Shown here: positions 56,795 to 64,000 of the stretch, in pieces
Layout of the letters: every line of letters begins with the position of its first letter
Position numbering within the stretch: position 1 is the stretch's first letter
DNA from: Mycocentrospora acerina
Lineage: Eukaryota; Ascomycota; Dothideomycetes; Pleosporales
Direction of reading: 5' to 3'
Length of the DNA: 64,000 nucleotides
NCBI GenBank assembly: GCA_022701365.1
Contig: JAKUHH010000040.1
Coordinates: forward strand, 62,001-126,000
Translations under genes and position numbers: made by a program
Notes under the pieces: model-generated
What the model was told of the DNA's origin: nothing
Database searches by the model: none
What the model saw: only the letters and a program-made list of their open reading frames with translations

Positions 56795-58753
56795 ATGGTC
56801 TCCACACCCACAAAGAGGCATTCTGTTGCCGACGTACCTGTCACAAGTGTCCTGCCCGGCGGTGATGTGCCGTACGATCCTACGCACGAGTTCAATGCTG
56901 ATGAAGAGGCACTGGCTGCGTTGGGATACAAGAGTGAATTCAAGAGAGAACTTGGTGTTTTATCGACCTTTTCGATCAGTTTTGCGGTATTGGGACTGTT
57001 GCCATCGTTTGCTAGTACTCAGTATTACTCCATGGGATATGCTGGTACTGCTGGTATGTTTGATTGTTTCTTCAAGGTCCAGTGAAATTGTATGAAGAAA
57101 AATCATGGACTAACTTGGAAAGGCATGACGTGGGGGTGGATAGTCGCCATGGTTGGAATTCAAGCAGTGGCTTGTAGTATGGCAGAGCTATGCAGCTCTA
57201 TGCCTACAAGCGGAGGATTGTACTACGCTTCGGCGGTTCTAGCACCCCCAGGCTGGGGACCCTTTGCTGCGTGGATCACAGGATGGAGCAACTGGTTTGC
57301 TGTGGTCACTGCAGCTCCATCTGGTCAGTACAAGTCTAAATGTCTGGAAAGAACGCAAAACTGACAATATCAACCAGTCAATTACGGAATTGCCGCTATG
57401 ACCCTGGCTGCTGCATCTATTAACAATCCGGAGTACGTTCCCAAGAACTGGCATACGTTCCTCTTGACCGTCTTCTTGATGATCATTCATTCCATCATGT
57501 CGTCACTGCCGACAATGTGGCTGGCACGAATCAACTCTGGAGGTTCAACATTCAACTTCCTGGCTTTGATCGTAGTTATCATCATGATCCCTGCTGGCAC
57601 TGACCGCGAATCCCGTGGCCTTTCTCGCTTCGAGGATTCGAGCTCAGTCTGGGGTACAATCTATCAGGGAACGCCTTTTCCATCTGGCGTTTCAGTCTTG
57701 ATGTCCTTCGTCGGCGTGATCTGGACGATGAGCGGCTACGACAGCCCATTCCATCTCGCGGAAGAGTGTTCAAATGCCAATATTGCAGCTCCACGCGCCA
57801 TTGTCATGACTTCTGCGACTGGTGGCTTCTTCGGCTGGTTCTTGCAGCTCGTCGTTGCTTACACAGTGGTCAACATCGATGAGGTCCTCGAGTCTGATCT
57901 TGGACAACCGTTCGCTGCATACCTCATGCAGTGCATGCCACAGAAGCTGACGTTGACGATTCTTGCGCTAACGATCGTTGCGGGATTTTCTATGGGCCAG
58001 GGTTGCATGATTGCAGCAAGTCGAGTTACCTTTGCGTACGCTAGAGATGATTGCTTTCCGCTTTCAAATTTCTGGAAGCAAGTCAACCCTATCACAAAGA
58101 CACCAGTTAATGCCGTGTGGATGAACTGTGGTGTTGGAGTACTTCTTCTCCTACTGATCTTTGGAGGTGAACTAGCTGTTGGGGCTCTGTTCTCCATAGG
58201 AGCTATCGCAGCCTTTGTGTGAGTGTTGACATTGGGTCATTTTCTCGTTACGAGTGCTGACAGATCGATCTAGTGCATTCACGACACCCATTTTCATCCG
58301 TGTCTTTTTCGTAGGAGATAGGTTCCGCCCTGGACCTTGGAATCTAGGCAAATTCTCGATTCCAGTTGGCGTCATCGCATCTGCTTTCGTCATCCTTATG
58401 ATCCCTATTCTATGTTTTCCTAGTGTTGCTGGTGCTGATTTAACGTAAGTTCTTTTACATCTTCCTCAACGTCTGTTATCTCTTTGTGACGAGGAAGCTG
58501 ACGTAACGCTAGTGCGGCCGGCATGAACTGGACTTGCGTTGTCTATGGCGGCCCAATGATCCTTGTCACGATATGGTGGTTCATCAGCGCGCACAAATGG
58601 TTCAAAGGACCTAAAGTCAACATCGAGCATATGATGCTTGGGAACGAAGCCAACGTTGTGATGGGCGAAAGTATTGAGGAAACAAACTCCAAAGATGGGG
58701 ACAGTTCATCGGGAGAAGGAAGGGCGTTAGACAAGGCCCCTATGAAGTCGTGA
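56795..58753 (+). CDS. APC-superfamily amino acid / GABA permease, 570 aa
   Basis: Five exons: 56795-57053, 57123-57323, 57378-58218, 58274-58444 and 58513-58753. All introns are GT..AG (about 50-70 nt) and the frame is continuous. The hydrophilic N-terminus leads into LAALGYKSEFKRELGVLSTF, the hallmark entry of the ACT/UGA4-type permeases. Then come about 12 membrane helices, among them GMTWGWIVAMVGIQAVACSM and AELCSSMPTSGGLYYASAVL (the conserved substrate-binding loop). The ECSNANIAAPRAIVMTSATG motif follows helix 6. Such carriers import GABA, choline or other amino compounds with protons. The substrate here is not predictable. The C-terminal tail is acidic and Ser-rich, a possible target of ubiquitin ligase adaptors. 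Confidence 0.92.
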
Positions 58754-59096
58754 CCTGATCATAATACCCATATTGTAAATTCACATCTTGATTGGTGGAA
58801 TAGTGTAATTGAATACTTCTCTTGTCTTGATTTGTTTACTTCTCGGGTAACCGGAATGCCTGTAATTACAGTGTGTTGTTTGGGAATACCCAGGTGTTGC
58901 TCTGGTCTATGCTATCGTGTCATTCGAACACTCTAAGTTGTCATGGCAACGGGGTTGGTTCTATATACTAACAAAAGCGGTGATATGGCGAACTTATCAA
59001 CGCGATGCAACGATCCCTTGCCAACTATGGTATTGCACTAATCTATAACATATATATATGTTATAAATTTTTCATATGATCCATCAAAAGATCATT
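58754..59096. other. intergenic region before the tRNA
   Basis: 340 nt, AT-rich toward the right. It includes a perfect 22-bp palindrome close to the tRNA (listed separately). No gene. Confidence 0.55.
59044..59065. repeat. perfect 22-bp palindrome, TATAAC(AT)5GTTATA
   Basis: The sequence reads identically on both strands over 22 nt and lies about 30 nt upstream of the tRNA-Asp gene. Such AT palindromes can serve as TATA-like elements for RNA polymerase III genes in fungi, or may simply be a cruciform-prone repeat. Confidence 0.85.
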
Positions 59097-59178
59097 TCTT
59101 CAGTCGTATAGTGGTTAGTATTTCTGCTTGTCATCAGACAGTTCGCAGGAGACCTGGGTTCAATTCCCAGCTGGAGAG
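59097..59178 (+). tRNA. tRNA-Asp (GTC) with a 10-nt intron
   Basis: The acceptor stem TCTTCAG pairs with CTGGAGA over seven base pairs, with G as discriminator. The D-arm contains GTATAGTGGTTAGTAT. The anticodon stem TCTGC pairs with GCAGG; between them lie TTGTCA, then 10 extra nt (59134-59143), then C. The anticodon is G59130-C59132 (GTC), and the extra bases sit between positions 37 and 38, the canonical intron site. The T-arm is CTGGG TTCAATT CCCAG. The identity fits known fungal tRNA-Asp sequence around the D and T loops. Confidence 0.88.
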
Positions 59179-59970
59179 CTTCTATCTTTTTGCGTCGATG
59201 GTCGTTTAGATCAAAAGTTTGCTTTTGTTCGGCCAACGACCAAGTTTTGTCGGCTTGATGTTCCTTTTTGGCCGGCTATGGGCGCATCGGTCAACCTTGA
59301 AACGTCCCGCGCCACTCTTTTTCGTCCGCAGATCTGACCACCATCGGTACCGGCGTTCGCGCATTTTGGCTTCCCGCCCCTTGTATTTATTGACGTTCGG
59401 TGTTGTTGAGATATTTTGGTTTCCCAACCTTGTGGCGATCAAACTGCTTGGTTAGGGCTATGGTTGATAGTAAACACGGTGTTCCCAGCCGCCTGGGAAC
59501 AAAGTTTTAATCGCCGTCATCGCCACAGACGTCGCGGCCTCGGATCCGCTTGCTCCACCCAGAGCCCAAGACCTAATCAATATACAGGTATCCTATTCTT
59601 AGAGGCCCTGTCAGTGGGCCTAGCCTGAATACTTTGCTCATGATGACTGGGCACTCGTATTACGAACACCCTAATAACGAATTATCGAGTGTGCTCGTTG
59701 TGCAGCACAAGCTAACGCGTCTTTACGCTTTGAGCTTGAGCTTGTAATGAAGAACGCACGTTGGTGCTACTGCGAGTACGTGGATGATGGCTGGGGTTGC
59801 ACGGCTCACGTTCCGCCATCCGTAGACGATCGACATTCTGTCTCACGCCGTTGCGAGGGGCTGGTCTTGTCCTCTGCTTTATCGTTTTGCTTTCGCCTCG
59901 TTGATCACTCGTTTCATCTCTTTTTTCGTCAATTTTTTGCGTGTTCTATTCACCTTAACAAACTACCAAC
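59179..59970. other. intergenic region / promoter of the RING-like protein
   Basis: 0.8 kb. No gene is supported. It contains a perfect 8-bp hairpin (59481-59500) and T-rich runs before the ATG at 59971. Confidence 0.5.
59481..59500. repeat. inverted repeat, GTTCCCAG-CCGC-CTGGGAAC
   Basis: Eight-bp perfect arms around a CCGC loop in non-coding sequence. It may be a terminator-like or protein-binding palindrome. No function is claimed. Confidence 0.75.
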
Positions 59971-61743
59971 ATGGTCGAAGTGGCGCAAAGTCAGATACAG
60001 GACGCTGTCCATCCTTTACTTCGGCACCCCCGGCCTTTGAAGAGGGACCCAGCCAAAGCACATCACATGTTAGACTTGATTGCCGACTCGGAAGCGAAGG
60101 CATTACAGCGAGAAAGATCGAAAACCACAAGATGGCTGGAGCGGCCTATGTACGAACACCTGGAGGCATCAGCATCAGACCTCAACATAGAAAAAGAGAA
60201 AGAACATATTGAGCAGGCAAAGGTCGACCGCTATACTAGTGTGACCAAAGAAGACGATTCAGATTTACTTGATCGGTGGACGAAACCAGGACGTTCAGAA
60301 TCCTCAGAGTCGTTGGATCTGGCTCTAGTTCAGGTGGAGTCGAGGTCTAGCACTGATGCATCAGCACGCAGGAAGCCGGTTCCTCAGGATTCACAAGCTC
60401 AACGTCCCTCAACCTGGATCGCCCTCACCTCGATAAACCCTCAGTCGCAACGACCTGGATCCTTCCAGTCTGAAGACTCGACACTTGGAGCAGAAAGCTT
60501 CTCCTCGGGTGGCTCGCGACCAACAATGCGGCCTATTCATACTCAAGCATGGGATGCTTCTAGTCAAATGGGGACAAATGCACGACCAATGTCACTACAG
60601 GCTTACCATCCATCCTCAGGACGAGATAGTATGTCTCCGTTCGGTAACCCCCAACAGCCCGAGAGACGCCCGCGCCCCTTGTCCTTTGCAACGTTCAACG
60701 TCCGCGATCGTCCCAACAGCAAAATTGCTTCTTCGAGAGGCCTTAGGAATAATAGCTACCCGAACTCTTCGAAACCGGCCGCCGAAATTGCACAAAGACT
60801 GGTGCCTGGTGAGCGTATTGAGAACTATGCAACAGGCCAGCAGATCATGCGCGACGATCTTGGCTCATCTACATTGTCTTCGCCTTCGAGGGCTACGGCA
60901 GATGCCTTCGAGACAAATCAAGCGAACACCAAGGCGGATAAGAAGTCAAGAAAGCGATGGACGTCCATACCTACCACATTCAAGAACATGGCCAGAAGAA
61001 GATTTTCTGTATCAGCAGAGGACCCGAAAAGCGTCTCGGACATTGACAATCTACGTGGAATGAAAACATCCGAGACCATTCATAACCCACAGTTTCACTA
61101 CGAAGATACTAATGGTAGCACGCGAAACCTCCACGTTCAGGGTCTTGACTACTTTCCAACACCGAGTCACTCTCCAATTAAGACGGGTAATCCGCTTTTT
61201 GAATCACCACTGCCGCCACCGTTCGCACCCTGGGCAGATGTGCCACCAACCCCGCCAAGCTCTCTGCACCAGCGTAAAAGCAGTGGGCTATCAATATCAA
61301 TGACCATGGACTCCGTTCATCAACAATCCCCAGTCGCGATGTCTGCGCAAAGTCGCCCGGCTTCCCTCCTCTCCCGCGGAAGTAGCGGAATTTCACCATC
61401 ATTCACAGGTACCGCCATGCCGCGGTTCACCGTGGACGCACCTGCAAGCCCTCGCACAAGCATGTCCAGGAGGGGTACACCGTCGTTCGAAAAGACTTGC
61501 ATTATATGTAAAAACACGAAGCACCCGTCTGAGTTCATGAACCGTCGCATAACCGCCAATTGTTGGCACGAACCTGCTACTTGCTTGCAGTGCCTCGGAT
61601 CCTGGATAGAAAATTGTATCGTGACGAAAGGTTGGGAACGATGCTCTTGCCCCGAGTGCGGTGAAAATATGGCATCTGAAGACGTCGGTGCCTTCACAGC
61701 CAACTCGCCATTCTCTTCGTTCTACAGTGAGAAGTTGTCTTAA
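59971..61743 (+). CDS. hypothetical protein with C-terminal RING-like zinc domain, 590 aa
   Basis: Single exon; the ATG lies in ACCAACATGG context. The first 500 residues are mostly disordered, Ser/Pro/Arg-rich, with an N-terminal helical segment (HMLDLIADSEAKALQRERSK) and many SP/TP sites. The last 80 residues carry a Cys/His pattern: C510-x2-C513, C531, H533, C538-x2-C541, C558, C560-P-x-C563, in KTCIICKNTKHPSEF, CWHEPATCLQCLGSWIE and CSCPECGENM. This resembles the first RING of fungal RBR-type ubiquitin ligases (C-H-x(3-4)-C-x2-CL...CPxC), but no IBR or second RING follows. An E3 ligase role is plausible, not shown. Confidence 0.8.
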   Translation: MVEVAQSQIQDAVHPLLRHPRPLKRDPAKAHHMLDLIADSEAKALQRERSKTTRWLERPMYEHLEASASDLNIEKEKEHIEQAKVDRYTSVTKEDDSDLLDRWTKPGRSESSESLDLALVQVESRSSTDASARRKPVPQDSQAQRPSTWIALTSINPQSQRPGSFQSEDSTLGAESFSSGGSRPTMRPIHTQAWDASSQMGTNARPMSLQAYHPSSGRDSMSPFGNPQQPERRPRPLSFATFNVRDRPNSKIASSRGLRNNSYPNSSKPAAEIAQRLVPGERIENYATGQQIMRDDLGSSTLSSPSRATADAFETNQANTKADKKSRKRWTSIPTTFKNMARRRFSVSAEDPKSVSDIDNLRGMKTSETIHNPQFHYEDTNGSTRNLHVQGLDYFPTPSHSPIKTGNPLFESPLPPPFAPWADVPPTPPSSLHQRKSSGLSISMTMDSVHQQSPVAMSAQSRPASLLSRGSSGISPSFTGTAMPRFTVDAPASPRTSMSRRGTPSFEKTCIICKNTKHPSEFMNRRITANCWHEPATCLQCLGSWIENCIVTKGWERCSCPECGENMASEDVGAFTANSPFSSFYSEKLS

Positions 61744-61827
61744 AGGAAGATTGTTGGAGACTGTACGATTCATGAATAATGTTGATACGAGTACACACTC
61801 TTAATAGTTGTAGATTTAATACATAGC

Positions 61828-63606
61828 TTACACGAGCACAAACGTTTGTACCTCATTTTCCTCCCAAACCACATCCTCGCCATACATGATTCCCTCAATA
61901 TAGTAATTCCCTCCTAACATGTATTTGTACAGCTGTTCGTCGTCAGAGTCTTCCTCGACGGGATGCATAACGACTGGAACGCTGCATCCATGGAGCACAG
62001 CGATCACCGAACCCTTCCGGTCCTCAGACCATGCCTGACTACCGATTAGCGGCACAAGTCCCATTCTACCTTTTTTGGTCCTCACAAAGCGTCATCCAGC
62101 ACCCATGACAAGACACAAATCTAACGATTCCTTCATCATGCCAGGATCGGAGGTGTTGTTTGGCGCGACACCAAGTATTTCTTCTGTACTGTCCTCCGGC
62201 TCGTTGCCATTTGATGACACTGTATTCAAGAACTGAATAAACTCGATTATTGTCCAGTCGTTTAGACCTAGAATATCATTCTTGATCTGATCAAGAAGAC
62301 TTGTGAAATATGTGTTGTCAACATCCCAGTAGCGAGTAATGCTTGTCTTTGAACTGACGCTATCGACAGTGTCGACGATACAGCCACAGACCTGTATCTG
62401 TCCCGGTGCACATGTACGGAATGTGAAAAGACGTCCTAATGAAGCATTCCACATGACTTTGTATCCATGGGTTCTCGCGCCACCGACTGCCAGTCTCCAG
62501 GGAGCACGTAGTGGCCTTGCAGGAAAAGACGGCACCCACAACGGGAAACCTCTCAGCTCTGCGGGTGTCTCGTCCAGTCGATCGTCTGTGCTTGCTAACC
62601 AGAGTGGAAGTCATGTACGATGGAGCTAGCGAAGCGTGTGAAGTTTTCCCTCTTCGACGAGTTGTAATCAGGCGTGAAACTCGACCCTTCGAGGAGCCCC
62701 AAGAACGCATACAACTGATCGCAACGTTCAGAAGTGGTGAAATCCTGCACAGTGGCTGCCATGAGACGGAGGAAGCCAAGAGGTTGTGCATCCTTGAAAG
62801 GGTACGACTTTAACCATATCAGATTTTTGCGACTCTCCCAGTCTCTGGCGGTCTCACTCATTACACTGTCTGGAACTTTCTCTAGGTCTAGAAGATCTTG
62901 TAGCCCGAACTACACTTCGCCTGTCAGACAGACGATTCTCTCTCTCGGGAGTATGAATTCTTGTACAACCCAGCCACGGCTAAACCACCTACGTGCCCAT
63001 AATTTTCCAACTGCAGGAACAACTTGGGGATCAGAGTCAGGTCCGCCCGATGATGTTCTTATAATAGATTCTCTTGCGCCTGGATCGTATTTCTCGGTCC
63101 CCCCCGTCACTCTGTCCCAGTTTTCCGTGGTAAAAAGCAGGATTCTAGTTTTTTCGAGCCATTCTCTGCATATCCGGCTATTTTCGTCACTTGGTGCTAG
63201 CCAGATGATCGTGCGGGCATTCTTTCTGTAGATCTCGGATATGAGCCCAACTTGCACAGATCTCTCTTGATTGTCTAACTAATTTATACATATCTGGTCT
63301 ATCCAAAGACGCTTAGTTTTTGAATGGTGGACCAAGTGTGGTAATGCCTCCGCGAGATTTGCTGTTAGACCAATACGCCCTAGTTTACCGCTGAGCTGGA
63401 TTCCAGAGACGCTGTTGTCATCCCCCCCAGGTGTAGGACACAGCTTCGAAGTCCACAAGTGCATCATCGGAGGGCAGTGCCATGTGAATGAGCTGGTATT
63501 CAGTTTCCAGTGAGCTAACGCCTCCATTTCCGATAGTGCTGGCTTCCAGCAGGCGTATATGCCGAGATTCCAAGGGTTGTTATGTGTAAGTTGTGGTGAA
63601 GTCCAT
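61828..63606 (-). pseudogene. HET-domain gene broken by four stops and two frameshifts
   Basis: Read on the minus strand from an ATG at 63606, a HET-domain protein can be followed across six lesions. A TAA at 63580-63582 (codon 9) precedes RHIRLLEAS. A frameshift in a run of seven G at 63422-63428 separates FEAVSYTWG from DDNSVSGIQL. A TAG at 63279-63281 follows LWIDQICIN. A TAG at 62910-62912 follows VCLTGEV. A frameshift near 62600-62625 precedes LASTDDRLDETPAELRGFPL. A TGA at 62092-62094 precedes RFVRTKKGRMGLVP. The domain order is that of a complete HET protein (SYTWG, LWIDQICIN, IIWLAPS, WFSRGWVVQEF, late GRMGLVP). All four stops can be explained by C-to-T changes on the coding strand (CAA, CAG, CAG, CGA). 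No splice sites remove them. Confidence 0.88.
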
Positions 63607-64000
63607 GGCTTGTACTATCTTCGCATGATGTATGGTGGAGTTGTTGAGTGGTAATTATCGTGTACTTTAAGGTATCCTTTAGTATATTGAGATTGAAAAG
63701 AACCTTGAGCGTTACGTGAATGATGCATGAAGCCAGTCCAACATAGTTAGCATGTTTCCTCAAGGTCACGCAGAACGAACGGACACCAGCAAAAGAATAT
63801 TCAGCGAATCTTGAGAACTACACATTCTCAAGGCTTGATAGAAGAGTAGAAAGCTACATATACATCGTAAGGTTTTAGAAAAGTCAGGCTTCCACCGCCA
63901 TAGGCTGCATCTGTCAAGAAGGCACCAAGGAAGTATCAAGAACCTCGACCAAGAAAAAGAATAACCACATCAACCGAGCAAGGCGCACCAGCCGAGCAGA
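63607..64000. other. right-edge region upstream of the HET pseudogene
   Basis: About 390 nt, no gene recognised. Purine-rich toward the edge (CAAGAAAAAGAATAACC). It may be the former promoter of the broken gene or the flank of a gene outside the window. Confidence 0.5.

Noticed and set aside
1..64000. CRISPR arrays, intact transposons or long terminal repeats
   Set aside because: No regularly spaced repeats, no transposase or reverse transcriptase motifs, and no long direct or inverted terminal repeats were seen on reading.

Overview
This window is nuclear DNA of a filamentous ascomycete. The evidence is short spliceosomal introns (about 40-210 nt, GT..AG with CTAAC/CTRAT-like branch sites), fungus-restricted genes (palC, a Reg1-type PP1 subunit, a kinesin-3 of the UncA type, HET-domain genes, a DUF2406 protein), and a tRNA with a short intron at the canonical position. 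The overall style fits Dothideomycetes, probably Pleosporales. That last step is an inference from the look of the proteins and was not tested by a search. I support 21 protein genes, one tRNA, one clear pseudogene, one doubtful gene relic and an assembly gap. Exon joins were made by hand from splice consensus and frame continuity.

Layout. 0.3-2.2 kb: thiolase-like protein (+). 2.7-8.0 kb: a 1692-residue coiled-coil protein (-) whose C-terminus is a tandem repeat built on SIPDNGTWDT. 8.9-16.8 kb: three DNA-damage genes in a row, namely the Rad17 clamp loader (+), an Ada-type alkylation sensor (-) and a MutL homologue of the PMS1/MLH2 kind (+). 17.2-24.3 kb: TRM5 (-) and a kinesin-3 motor (+), divergent across a promoter full of microsatellites, with unusually high G/C at third codon positions. 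25.7-33.3 kb is a sparse, accessory-looking stretch: a HET-ankyrin protein, a phenolic acid decarboxylase, an unrecognised protein, and a 166-base N gap flanked by poly-C. 33.8-43.3 kb returns to conserved genes: Fun30-type remodeller (-), VMA21 (+, with a GC-AG intron), DUF2406 protein (-), methylmalonate-semialdehyde dehydrogenase (-). 43.9-58.8 kb: MFS efflux pump (-), Reg1-like PP1 subunit (+), calnexin (+), complex I 12 kDa subunit (+), palC (+), APC-type amino acid/GABA permease (+). 59-64 kb: tRNA-Asp, a protein with a C-terminal RING-like zinc domain, and a HET-domain gene broken by four in-frame stops and two frameshifts.

Most genes are single housekeeping units without operon logic. 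The only functional grouping I would argue for is Rad17/Ada/MutL. There is also a weaker contrast between conserved blocks and the accessory patches at about 25-33 kb and 62-64 kb. I found no biosynthetic cluster, no intact transposon, no CRISPR and no obviously new multi-gene system. The most unusual items are the Ada sensor with a eukaryotic-looking acidic tail, the DNGTW repeat protein, and the decayed HET gene, all four of whose stops can be explained by C-to-T changes.
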